From contig NZ_JALMDK010000018.1 of assembly GCF_023094165.1 (NCBI RefSeq), positions 124,001 to 188,000 on the forward strand: 64,000 nucleotides of DNA, in the 5' to 3' direction. The notes beneath the pieces were generated by a model. The model made no database searches. It had not been told where the DNA came from and saw nothing but the letters and a program-made list of their open reading frames with translations. This DNA is from Crossiella sp. S99.2 (lineage in GTDB: Bacteria; Actinomycetota; Actinomycetes; Mycobacteriales; Pseudonocardiaceae). The position numbers and the translations under genes are program-made. Positions 44,102 through 52,661 of this stretch are shown one piece after another. How positions within the stretch are numbered: the first letter of the stretch is position 1; the number at the start of each line of letters is the position of its first letter.

Positions 44102-45850
44102 GTGCGCGCCGGGGAGCTGACACCGCGACTGGTGGTCGACGGCATCGCCGACGGCCCCGCACCACCGACCGGGTTCGCGGACACCGAGGAGACCTATGAC
44201 CTGGTGGTGGCCGGGGCCGGGATCGCCGGTCTCGCGGCCGCCTACTTCTGGTTACGCGATATCCAGCCCGGAGCCCGGATCCTGTTGCTGGACCCGGCTT
44301 CCCAACTCGGCGGGCATGCCACCCGGCATGAGTACACTGTGGACGGTCACCGGCTGCTCGCCACCGGCGGTTCGCAAGCGCTCACCCGACCTAGCACCTA
44401 CCCGGCCAGCGCCCGGGAGCTGTTGCGCGAACTGGGCATAAACACCGACCGCTTCCACGAAGCCTGTGATCCCAGGCACTACCGCCGGCACGGCGCGGGT
44501 GGCCTCGGCGTGTTCTTCCACCGCGAGCACTGGGAGCACGACCACCTCGCGGTGCTGCCACCCGGTACCAAGTGGACAGACGCCCTGGCTACCGCACCCA
44601 TGCCGCCGGAAGCACGCCGCCAGCTCGGCGAACTCCTGGACCGCTGCCCGGACTGGCTCAGCGGCCGGGACCGCGCGGCCAAACTCGCCGCCCTGCGGGT
44701 CCGCACCTGCGCCCAGGTGCTCACCGACTTCGCCGACCTGCACCCTGCCGTGCACCAGTTCCTCTTACGTGCCACCGCCGTCGACTCCGGCCTGAACTTC
44801 GACCAGCATCCCGCCCTGGACGCCGCGCTGATCGGCTTCCCCGGCCTGTCCGGCCTGCGCATCGGCTACGACGGCGACCCCTGGCCCGGCTTGAGCAAGA
44901 CCGGCAGGCAGTTCTGGTACAGCGAGGAAGCCCCGATCTACCGCTTCCCGGACGGCAACGCCACCATCGCCCGTGCACTGGCCCGCGCCCTGATCCCCAC
45001 GCTGGCCCCGGCGGGCACCGTCGACGACCTGCTCTCAGCCACCCTGGATCTGTCTCAATTGGACAGTCCACAGCAGAATGTCCGGATCCGCTTGCACAGC
45101 AAGGTGGTCGAGGTCCGCAACACCCGCTCGGCGGTCTCTTTGGCACACACCGCGCACGGCGGCCACCACCGGGTCACCGCCAGGGCCGTGATCCTGGCCT
45201 CCTGGACCGCCGGCCTGCCCGCCATCGTGCCGGAGCTGTCCACCGCACAACGCTCCGCCGCGGCCGCCACCGGCCGCTACCCCCTGGCCTATGCCAACCT
45301 CGCCCTGCGCGACTGGAAACCCTGGCAGCGCCTGGGCATCAACCGCCTCACCCTGCCCTCGGGCCACTGGCAGCGCGGCGCCCTGGAATTCCCGGTCCAC
45401 ATTGGCGACCACCACCCCAGCCCCGACCCGGAACACCCGGTGCTGGCCAACTTCTTCGGCTGCTTCACCAACCCCGGCGTGCCCCCAGCGGTCGGCGCCG
45501 CCCAGGGCCGCCACTGGCTGATCAACCACGGCCCCGCCGAACTGGAAACCAGCCTGCTCGACACCCTGACCCGCATCCTCGGCCCAGCCGGATTCAACCC
45601 GGACCGCGATATCGCCGCCCTGACCGTCAACACCTGGCCACACGGCTACGCCCGCTACCTGACCCTGCCGCACGACGCCGACCGCTGGCCGGACGGCCCG
45701 GTCCCCGGCGACCTCCTCGCTCAGGGCGTCGGCCGGATCCGGATCGCGGGCGTGGACGTGGCCAACCACCCGTACCTGGACGGCGCCGTGGACACCGCGC
45801 ACACCGCGGTGCACGAGCTGGCCAGGGTGGCCGGGCCGGGATCACGATGA
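44102..45850 (+). CDS. FAD-dependent oxidoreductase resembling spermidine dehydrogenase
   Basis: 582 residues. FAD-binding motif DLVVAGAGIAGLAAAYFWL near residue 32 and LLLDPASQLGGHATRHEY resemble spermidine dehydrogenases, as does the end GRIRIAGVDVANHPYLDGAVDTAHTAVHEL. It probably oxidises an amine or C-N bond. Tight linkage to the aminotransferase suggests handling of the same amine intermediate. Two TTA codons (44252-44254 and 44765-44767). The convergent MetE-like gene ends 21 bp away. Confidence 0.8.
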   Translation: MRAGELTPRLVVDGIADGPAPPTGFADTEETYDLVVAGAGIAGLAAAYFWLRDIQPGARILLLDPASQLGGHATRHEYTVDGHRLLATGGSQALTRPSTYPASARELLRELGINTDRFHEACDPRHYRRHGAGGLGVFFHREHWEHDHLAVLPPGTKWTDALATAPMPPEARRQLGELLDRCPDWLSGRDRAAKLAALRVRTCAQVLTDFADLHPAVHQFLLRATAVDSGLNFDQHPALDAALIGFPGLSGLRIGYDGDPWPGLSKTGRQFWYSEEAPIYRFPDGNATIARALARALIPTLAPAGTVDDLLSATLDLSQLDSPQQNVRIRLHSKVVEVRNTRSAVSLAHTAHGGHHRVTARAVILASWTAGLPAIVPELSTAQRSAAAATGRYPLAYANLALRDWKPWQRLGINRLTLPSGHWQRGALEFPVHIGDHHPSPDPEHPVLANFFGCFTNPGVPPAVGAAQGRHWLINHGPAELETSLLDTLTRILGPAGFNPDRDIAALTVNTWPHGYARYLTLPHDADRWPDGPVPGDLLAQGVGRIRIAGVDVANHPYLDGAVDTAHTAVHELARVAGPGSR

Positions 45851-45871
45851 CCCCGGCCCGAGCCAGAACCC

Positions 45872-46936
45872 TTACACCCCAAGAACTTCCGCCGCCATCT
45901 GGGTACCCCGAACGCGGGCCTCGATCTTGGCGAAGGCGGTCTCCCGCGAGGTCGAGGTGTCATCGGCGAACGGCGCGAACCCGCAGTCGTCACAGGTGCC
46001 CAGCCGGTCCAGCGGGAGGTACTCGGCCGCCGTCAGCACGCGGTCCCGCACCTGTTCGGGGCTCTCCACCACCGGATCGATCGGATCGATCACGCCGACG
46101 AAGATCCGTTGGTTCGCTCCCGAGTGCTCGCGCACGATCTCCAACACCCGCCGCGGATCCGGCTCGCTGGCCAGTTGCAGGTAGAACGCGCCCGCGTGCA
46201 GCTGGAACAGCTTCGGCAACAGCTCGGCGTAGTCGACGTCCAGGCTGTGCACCGAATCCTGGTCGCCGCCGGGACAGGTGTGCACGCCGATCCGGGCCCG
46301 CTCCTCGACGGAAAACCGGTCCAGCACCTGGTTGTTCAAGGCGATGAAATCGTCCAGCACCCCACCGGAGGGATCCAGTTTGAGCGACAACCGCCCCTCG
46401 GTGAAGTCCAGCTGCACCGAGGCCGCACCCGCGTCCAGGCACTGCCGGATGTCCCGTTCCGCCTCATCGGCCAGTTCCGCCAGGAAGGCCTCCCGTGGAT
46501 AGCCGTCGATCCCGTCCGCCGGGTAGAGCAAGCTCAGCGCCGAGGGCGCGATCACCGGCTGCTTCACCGGCAAATCGGTCAGCCCGAGCGCCTTGTTCAG
46601 GTAGGACACCGCGAACGCGCCATACCTGAACGGCCCGGCCGTCAACCGGGGCAGCTGCCGGGTGTGCCCGTCCGCGAACGGAATCACCGCCCCGTCCGGG
46701 GCCAGCGACAGCGCACCCCGCAACGGGTAGGTGGCGAAACTCGGCTTGCCCTGCTCGCCATCGGTCAGCACCGGCGAGCCGGTCTTCGCCAGCCGTTCCA
46801 CGGTCTCCGCCAACGCCCGATCCACCAGAACGTCAAGCCCAGCCTGGTCAATCGTCCCCGCTGTCCACGCGGCCAGTCCGTCCTGTAGGTACTTCGGCCG
46901 CGGAATGCTGCCGATCGTCTCGGTGGGAATGGTCAT
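45872..46936 (-). CDS. MetE C-terminal-domain-like zinc protein
   Basis: 354 residues from ATG 46936 with GGGAGGA upstream. It matches only the catalytic C-terminal barrel of cobalamin-independent methionine synthase: ETIGSIPRPKYLQDGL at the start, zinc ligands in VHTCPGG (His, Cys), Glu in QLASEPDP and Cys in GTCDDCGF. Stand-alone versions include methyltransferases and epoxyalkane:coenzyme M transferases that activate a thiol on zinc. Since metE itself is present at 8807, this paralogue is unlikely to be a redundant housekeeping enzyme; thiol or methyl transfer in the pathway, or detoxification, is possible. Confidence 0.85.
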   Translation of the reverse strand: MTIPTETIGSIPRPKYLQDGLAAWTAGTIDQAGLDVLVDRALAETVERLAKTGSPVLTDGEQGKPSFATYPLRGALSLAPDGAVIPFADGHTRQLPRLTAGPFRYGAFAVSYLNKALGLTDLPVKQPVIAPSALSLLYPADGIDGYPREAFLAELADEAERDIRQCLDAGAASVQLDFTEGRLSLKLDPSGGVLDDFIALNNQVLDRFSVEERARIGVHTCPGGDQDSVHSLDVDYAELLPKLFQLHAGAFYLQLASEPDPRRVLEIVREHSGANQRIFVGVIDPIDPVVESPEQVRDRVLTAAEYLPLDRLGTCDDCGFAPFADDTSTSRETAFAKIEARVRGTQMAAEVLGV

Positions 46937-47061
46937 GGTCGTCCTCCCGGAAAAGTGAGGCACCGCAACACAAGAAACCTAGCGAGCGCACCGCGGCTCC
47001 GGCTTCGCCCAAGCAGGGCAACAGAAGTACAGAGATCCCTGGCAAACGAAGGGAATCGTCC

Positions 47062-48312
47062 ATGATCACGCCGGGTGCCACCGCGGGGCTGCCGACTGTC
47101 CCGTGCCGGATCTGTCGCGGCCAGGTCAGTGAATTCCTGAACCTGGGCCAGCATCCGCTCTCCGACGCCTTCCGCCACCCCGAGGACGACACCGAGGAGT
47201 TCTACTACCGCCTCGCGGTGGGACAGTGCGCGGACTGCACCATGACCCAGCTGATGGAGGAAGTGCCCAGGGAACGCATGTTCCACGAGTCCTATCCGTA
47301 CCACTCCTCCGGCTCGGCCGTGATGCGCGCGCACTTCACCAGCCTCGCCCAGCACCTGCTGGACACCGAACTCACCGGCCCCGACCCGTTTGTGGTCGAA
47401 CTGGGCTGCAACGACGGCGTCATGCTGCGTACCGTGCACTCGGCGGGCGTCCGGCACCTGGGCTTCGAGCCCTCCGGCGGGGTGGCCGCGCTCGCCGCCG
47501 GTCAGGGCATCCGCGTCCGCGCCGAGTTCTTCGAGGAGGCCACCGCGACCGCCGTTCGCGACACCGACGGCCCCGCCGACGTCATCTACGCCGCCAACAC
47601 CATCTGCCATCTCCCCTACCTGGACTCGGTTCTGCGCGGCGTCGACACCCTGCTGGCCGAGCACGGCGTCTTCGTCTTCGAGGACCCGTACCTGGGCGAC
47701 ATCCTGGCCCGGACCGCCTTCGACCAGATCTACGACGAGCACTTCTACTACTTCACCGCCCGCTCGGTGCACGTCCTGGCCCACCGCTCCGGCCTGGAAC
47801 TCGTTGACGTGCAACGCCTCCCGGTGCACGGCGGCGAACTCCGCTACACCCTGGCCCGCCCCGGCCGCCGCCCCGTCACCCCCGCCGTGGCCGAACTGCT
47901 CGCCGAGGAAGAACATCGCGGCCTGGCCGAACCCGCCACCCTGCACCGGTTCGCGGCCAACGTGTTGCGCACCAAGGAAAACCTGCTCGCCCTGCTGCAC
48001 GACCTGCGCGCGCAGGGCCACACCGTGGTCGGCTACGGCGCCACCGCCAAGAGCGCCACGGTCACCAACTTCTGCGGCATCTCAACGGATCTGGTCGCCT
48101 ACATCTGCGACACCACCCCGGCCAAACAGGGCCGCCTCTCCCCCGGCGCGCACCTGCCGGTCCGCCCGGCCGCGGCCTTCGCCGAGTACTATCCGGACTA
48201 CGCGCTGCTGTTCGCCTGGAACCACGCCGAGGAGATCATGGCCAAGGAACAGGACTTCCACGCGGCCGGCGGCCGCTGGATCCACTACGTCCCCGAGGTG
48301 CGCCTGCGGTGA
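47062..48312 (+). CDS. NDP-sugar C-3-methyltransferase (TylC3-like)
   Basis: 416 residues, the family's usual length. N-terminal zinc motif (CRICRG ... CADC), central SAM domain with VVELGCNDGVMLRTV, catalytic segment IYDEHFYYFTARSVHVL, and a C-terminal domain starting VVGYGATAKSATV. TylC3/TcaB9-type enzymes add a methyl at C-3 of 4-keto-2,6-dideoxysugars, making branched sugars. This agrees with the 2,3-dehydratase in the cluster. The GTG of the ketoreductase overlaps its stop. It is divergent from the MetE-like gene. Confidence 0.92.
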   Translation: MITPGATAGLPTVPCRICRGQVSEFLNLGQHPLSDAFRHPEDDTEEFYYRLAVGQCADCTMTQLMEEVPRERMFHESYPYHSSGSAVMRAHFTSLAQHLLDTELTGPDPFVVELGCNDGVMLRTVHSAGVRHLGFEPSGGVAALAAGQGIRVRAEFFEEATATAVRDTDGPADVIYAANTICHLPYLDSVLRGVDTLLAEHGVFVFEDPYLGDILARTAFDQIYDEHFYYFTARSVHVLAHRSGLELVDVQRLPVHGGELRYTLARPGRRPVTPAVAELLAEEEHRGLAEPATLHRFAANVLRTKENLLALLHDLRAQGHTVVGYGATAKSATVTNFCGISTDLVAYICDTTPAKQGRLSPGAHLPVRPAAAFAEYYPDYALLFAWNHAEEIMAKEQDFHAAGGRWIHYVPEVRLR

Positions 48313-49262
48313 CCGGCCACCGCGCGATCATCTTCGGCGGCACCGGCTTCGTCGGCAGTCACATCGCGGACAACCTGGCCGCGCACGGCTGGAGGGTCCT
48401 CACCACCGCCCGCGGCACCCCGTCCCCGGCCCACCCCTTCCACCCACTGGACCTCGCCGCCACCTCCCCTGCCGAACTGGCCGCGCTCCTGGACACGCAC
48501 CGCCCCGACCTGGTGGTCAACGCCACCGGCAGCAGCTGGGGCCTGACCGACGACCAGATGTCCACCCGCTGCCTCACCCTGACCCGCCAACTGCTCGCAG
48601 CCCTGGCCCACTCCCAGCGCACGCCCCGGCTGGTGCACCTGGGCTCGGTCCTGGAGTACGGCCCCACGCCACCCGGAACAGCTGTCTCCAGCCAGGGCCC
48701 ACCCCCGGAAACCGGCTACGGCACGGCCAAACTCGCCGCCAGCCAGGCCGTGATCGCCGCGCCCAACGCCGTGGTGCTGCGCCTGTCCAACGCCGTCGGC
48801 CCCCGCCTGCCCGAATCCAGCCTGCTGGGCAAGGTCGCCACCACCCTGATCCAGGCCGCGCAACGCCACGAACCAGCCCACCTGTCGCTGTCCCGCCTCA
48901 CCGCGCACCGCGACTACCTCGACGTGCGCGACGCCGCCGAAGCCGTGCGTGCCGCGGCCACCGCCGACGTCTCCGGCGAGATCATCGACATCGGCCGCGG
49001 CACCGCCGTCCCGGTCCGGTCCCTGGTGGACCTGCTCATCGAGGTCGCCGGCATCCCGGCGGTGCTGACCGAACACGACAACGGTGACTGGCGGTCCACA
49101 ATGGACTGGATCCAGGTGGACCCGTCCCGGGCCGCCGCCCTACTGCACTGGCAACCCCGGCACACCCTGCGCGACTCCATCCGCGCATTCTGGACCGCGA
49201 CCGCTGGGCCCTCACTGACCGCGCTGGGCAGCAACCGTGGCGGTCACCGGGAACGTCCGTAG
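48309..49262 (+). CDS. NAD-dependent epimerase/dehydratase-family NDP-sugar 4-ketoreductase
   Basis: 317 residues. Rossmann motif FGGTGFVGSHIADNLAAHGW, and TGYGTAKLAAS holds the SDR Tyr and Lys. Size and coupling to the C-methyltransferase point to a 4-ketoreductase finishing the branched sugar (EryBIV/TylC2 type). The C-terminal 51 bp overlap the convergent P450 gene, an unusually long convergent overlap. Confidence 0.85.
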   Translation: MTGHRAIIFGGTGFVGSHIADNLAAHGWRVLTTARGTPSPAHPFHPLDLAATSPAELAALLDTHRPDLVVNATGSSWGLTDDQMSTRCLTLTRQLLAALAHSQRTPRLVHLGSVLEYGPTPPGTAVSSQGPPPETGYGTAKLAASQAVIAAPNAVVLRLSNAVGPRLPESSLLGKVATTLIQAAQRHEPAHLSLSRLTAHRDYLDVRDAAEAVRAAATADVSGEIIDIGRGTAVPVRSLVDLLIEVAGIPAVLTEHDNGDWRSTMDWIQVDPSRAAALLHWQPRHTLRDSIRAFWTATAGPSLTALGSNRGGHRERP

Positions 49263-50501
49263 CCCACGGATCGCGCTGGTATCCCGTCGTTCCGGCGAAC
49301 CGGCCTGCCGCAACAACGGCAGCCGCTCGGCCAAGGTCCGGAAGACGATCTCACCCTCGATCCGGGCCAGCCGGGCGCCGAGGCAGTAGTGGATCCCGCT
49401 GGCAAAGGCCAGGTGTTCCGGCCCGGCCTCCCGGGTGATGTCGAACCGCTCCGGCCGCTCGTACGCCTGCGGATCCCGGTTGCCCCCAGCGAGAATCGCC
49501 ACCACGGTCTGCCCCGGCTTGATCGTCTGCCCGGCCAGCCGGACCTCGGTGTGCGCCACCCGCGAGGTGCTCTGCACCGGCGAGTCGTAGCGCAACGCCT
49601 CCTCCACCGCGGCCGCCGCCAGCTCCGGCTTCGCCCGCAACTGCGCCCACTGCTCCGGATGCGCCAGCAGCGCCCGCATCCCGTTGCCGATCAGGTTTAC
49701 CGTGGTCTCAAACCCGGCCACCAGCAACAACAACGCGGTGCCGTGCAACTCCCGCGCGGTCATCTTCTCCTCACCCACGGCAGTCGCCAGCGTGCTGATC
49801 ACATCGTCACCCGGCTCCACCGCACGTTCCCGCAACAGCCGGTCGAACAACGCCACCAGATGCTCGGTGACCGCGGTGACCTCCCTGGCCTGCCGCATCG
49901 AACTGACCCCGTTGAACCCCTCGATGATCACCTCCCCGTACTCGGCGAAGGCCCCCCGCTCGGCGTCCGGGATGCCCAGCAGATCGCTGATCACCGTGAT
50001 CGGCAGCGGCGTGCCCAAGTCCTGCACGAGGTCGAAGGTCTCCCGCCCGGTCACCTTGTCCAGCAACGAGTCCACGATCGCCTGCACCCGGGGCCGGTAC
50101 GCCTCCAGCCGCTTGGGATTGAACGCGGGCATGGCCAGGCGGCGCAACCGGGTGTGGTCCGGCGGATCCAGCTCCACGAACCCCGCCGGCGGCGCGGGCA
50201 CCGGCGCCCCCAGTAAGCCGTCCTGCACACGCCCGTCCACCGTCCGCACCCCAAACCGCCGATCCCGCAACACCTGGTTGCACAGCGCGAACGAGCTGGT
50301 GGCCCAGGTGCCGCTGAGCCCCCGGTAGAGCGGCCCGCGCTGCCGGATCTGTTCGTACAGCGGATACGGATTGTCCCGCCACCGCGGATGTTCCAGCTGC
50401 ACAACCAGATCACCCAGCTCGCTGAGCAGCCAGGTCGCGGCCCGCCCCGCCCGCAACTGCGACCGGAGCCAAAGCGAGGCGACTGCGCTTGAGTTGTTCA
50501 T
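49212..50501 (-). CDS. Cytochrome P450
   Basis: 429 residues. Heme loop FASGIHYCLGARLARIEGE with the thiolate Cys, ExxR in EEALRYDSP, and I-helix LLLLVAGFETTVN with Glu-Thr in place of Asp-Thr. N-terminal ATG 50501 with GAGGGA upstream. Soluble bacterial P450 of the CYP105/107-like group, needing an external ferredoxin that is not encoded nearby. It could hydroxylate the enediyne aglycone or a building block of the NRPS product. It is divergent from a TetR gene that probably represses it. Confidence 0.93.
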   Translation of the reverse strand: MNNSSAVASLWLRSQLRAGRAATWLLSELGDLVVQLEHPRWRDNPYPLYEQIRQRGPLYRGLSGTWATSSFALCNQVLRDRRFGVRTVDGRVQDGLLGAPVPAPPAGFVELDPPDHTRLRRLAMPAFNPKRLEAYRPRVQAIVDSLLDKVTGRETFDLVQDLGTPLPITVISDLLGIPDAERGAFAEYGEVIIEGFNGVSSMRQAREVTAVTEHLVALFDRLLRERAVEPGDDVISTLATAVGEEKMTARELHGTALLLLVAGFETTVNLIGNGMRALLAHPEQWAQLRAKPELAAAAVEEALRYDSPVQSTSRVAHTEVRLAGQTIKPGQTVVAILAGGNRDPQAYERPERFDITREAGPEHLAFASGIHYCLGARLARIEGEIVFRTLAERLPLLRQAGSPERRDTSAIRGLRTFPVTATVAAQRGQ

Positions 50502-50586
50502 CGATTCCCTCTCATCCTGAACGGCTACCGCTACCTTGTTGGCAGGCCCCCATGCCGCGACCGCGTCGCCGCGGCCTCGACAGAGT

Positions 50587-50671
50587 GGGACACCAATGTC
50601 CCATTCTGGGACCCTATTGCCCCATTACAAGACATAGCTGCGTTCGTCATGGCACAACTTAGTACTACAAT
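50587..50671. promoter_or_regulatory. TetR operator candidates and leaderless -10
   Basis: Inverted repeat GGGACA-ccaa-TGTCCC (50587-50602), and a degenerate direct repeat AATGTCCCATT (50595) / TATTGCCCCATT (50615). TACAAT (50666-50671) ends 6 bp before the TetR ATG. All within the P450/TetR divergent region. Confidence 0.55.
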
Positions 50672-50677
50672 GGCACC

Positions 50678-51250
50678 ATGACGAGCGACACTCGGGAGTC
50701 GAACACGCCGAGCCGGACGCGCGCGGCGATCCTGGACGCGGCCATCACCGTGCTGGCCCAGCGATCCGCCGCCTCCCTGGCCGAGATCGCCGACGCCGCC
50801 GAAGTCGGGCGCAGCACCCTGCAGCGGCACTTCCCGGAACGCTCCGACCTGATGGCCGCGATCTTCCAGCTTGCGGTGCACCGGGTGCGTGCCGCACTGG
50901 CCGGGGCAGCCCTGACCGAGGGCACTGCCGCACAGGCGTTGCGCCGCGCGGTGCACGCCTACCTCGAACTGCCCCCCGAACTGATCCGGGTGTGCGACGA
51001 AGCCGAGCAACGCGGCGAGGCCGACTGGCTGGACGCGGCCTTCGCCGAGGTCGAACAGCCGATGCTCGCGTTGCTCGCCCGCGCCCGCGCCGAGGGCCTG
51101 CTGGACTCCTCGCTCAGCCCAGAGTGGGTGTACAAGGCGTTGTGGTGGAATCTGCTCGCCGGGTTCGAGGCCGTCGGCGAGGGGCTGATGGACAAAGAGC
51201 AGGCCGCGGAGTCGGTCATCCGGCAGCTGGAGCGGGGTTTGCCCGAGTAG
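50678..51250 (+). CDS. TetR-family transcriptional regulator
   Basis: 190 residues. The N-terminal HTH (ILDAAITVLAQRSAASLAEIADAAEVGRSTLQRHFPERSDL) is canonical, the C-terminal ligand domain non-specific. Divergent from the P450 gene with palindromic sites between, so it most likely represses that gene and itself. It is followed 21 bp later by a DinB-family gene, possibly co-transcribed. Confidence 0.9.
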   Translation: MTSDTRESNTPSRTRAAILDAAITVLAQRSAASLAEIADAAEVGRSTLQRHFPERSDLMAAIFQLAVHRVRAALAGAALTEGTAAQALRRAVHAYLELPPELIRVCDEAEQRGEADWLDAAFAEVEQPMLALLARARAEGLLDSSLSPEWVYKALWWNLLAGFEAVGEGLMDKEQAAESVIRQLERGLPE

Positions 51251-51271
51251 TGGGACGGACAGGAGACGCTG

Positions 51272-51751
51272 ATGGGTTCGTTCGATGTGCCGCTGGAGGA
51301 TGAACGCACCCAGCTCGAAGCGTTCATCGAGGACTACCGCAGTGCCATTGAGGCGACGCTCGACGACCTCACCGAGGAACAGGCCCGCCGCAGGCTCGTC
51401 CCGTCGGCGACCACCTTGCTCGGGCTGCTCAAGCACGTCACGTGGATGCAGCGGGTGTGGTTCGAGGAGTGCGTCGGCGGCACCTCCCGCCGGGACCTCG
51501 GCCTGGTGCGGAGTCCGGAGGAATCCTTCCAGCTCACCGAGGACGACACCATCGCCTCGGTCACGGCAGCCCACCGGGCGGCCTGCGCCACCGCCCGGAC
51601 AACGGTCGCGGACCTGCCACTGGACACCGTCGCGACCGGCCATCGGACCGGACCGCGCACACTGCACTGGGTGTACCTGCAAGTACTGCGGGAGCTGGCC
51701 CACCATTGCGGCCACGCCGACATCCTGCGCGAACAACTACTCGCCACCTGA
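51272..51751 (+). CDS. DinB/DUF664-family protein
   Basis: 159 residues of the DinB-like four-helix bundle. Metal-binding His residues fit HVTWMQRVWFEE and ELAHHCGHADILREQL. Members in actinobacteria act as mycothiol-dependent S-transferases or are of unknown function. Mycothiol conjugation is a known detoxification route, so a protective role beside antibiotic genes is possible but unproven. Start ATG 51272, AGGAGA upstream. Confidence 0.82.
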   Translation: MGSFDVPLEDERTQLEAFIEDYRSAIEATLDDLTEEQARRRLVPSATTLLGLLKHVTWMQRVWFEECVGGTSRRDLGLVRSPEESFQLTEDDTIASVTAAHRAACATARTTVADLPLDTVATGHRTGPRTLHWVYLQVLRELAHHCGHADILREQLLAT

Positions 51752-51842
51752 GCCCGTACCCAGATCCAATTCGGTTGTGCCTGGCGGTCCGCTGACCGAT
51801 CCTGGAGCGTTCCGTCCAAGGTGGACAGACGAAGTGGACCGG

Positions 51843-52487
51843 ATGGACGACCCGATGAGAACACCGATCTCCGTGCACCACGCGCGCCTGGACGGGCGGG
51901 ACTGGCGGGTGATCCGGCCGGCCGGTTGGTTCGCGCACGCCGGCTTGTGGGATGAGGACTGGTGGCTGCGACTGCGCGTCGACCGCGGCTCGGCCCACCG
52001 GCTCGGGGTGCTGTGGCTACTGGCGGCCCGCTCCCGGCACACGATCATCCACGTACCGCTGCGCACCGGCGACCACCCGGTCAGGACCGATCCGCAGGGC
52101 AGGCGGATGGATCTCGTGCTGTCCCAGCACAGCCTGCAGTTGCGTGCCGCGCGCTGGCCCCGGCTGCGCGCCGCGCTGGACAAGGGCAAACCGGAGACAG
52201 CGCAGCTACCCGAGAGTGACCTGCCAGATCCGGCCGAGATCGGCTACGGGGCGCGACATCACCGGGAAAATCGCGATCTATTGAACGAGCAGGTGCACGC
52301 CGACACCGTGTTCCTGGCGGGCAGCGCGCCGGTCTTCCGACAGACCGCCTCCCGGTTCTTCGACCTCGCCCAGCTCACCCCGGAACCGGACGCCCACGTG
52401 TGTACTGAATTCCACTCGGGCGACGGCGTGCTGGGCAACGCGCGGGAGATCCACGTCGAGTACCACGCCGACTGGGCCCGGTCCTGA
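51843..52487 (+). CDS. Hypothetical protein
   Basis: About 214 residues, starting at ATG 51843 or ATG 51855. No family recognised. It is hydrophilic, rich in Arg, His, Trp and Leu (WRVIRPAGWFAHAGLWDEDWWLRLRV), with no signal or membrane helix. Third-position GC and a full-length open frame support it being a gene. The 174 bp after it hold nothing convincing. Confidence 0.6.
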   Translation: MDDPMRTPISVHHARLDGRDWRVIRPAGWFAHAGLWDEDWWLRLRVDRGSAHRLGVLWLLAARSRHTIIHVPLRTGDHPVRTDPQGRRMDLVLSQHSLQLRAARWPRLRAALDKGKPETAQLPESDLPDPAEIGYGARHHRENRDLLNEQVHADTVFLAGSAPVFRQTASRFFDLAQLTPEPDAHVCTEFHSGDGVLGNAREIHVEYHADWARS

Positions 52488-52661
52488 CCCTGCTCAGAGC
52501 GCGGAGACGCCGTATGCAGGCCGAGGATCAGTCGCGGTTGCCGCTCCACTGGAGCCGTGCGCAGTCAGTTGGCGGCGAAGCGCTCGATGTCGTCGAGTGC
52601 GTCCTCCGTCCGCCAGTTCAGCCTGGTCGGCATCCTGCTCGGGCAGGCCAACGGTCCCTGG

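Noticed and set aside
52565..52633. Minus-strand 22-codon frame ending in DALDDIERFAAN
   Set aside because: It looks like a protein C-terminus but has no ribosome site or upstream body; a gene remnant is possible but cannot be supported.
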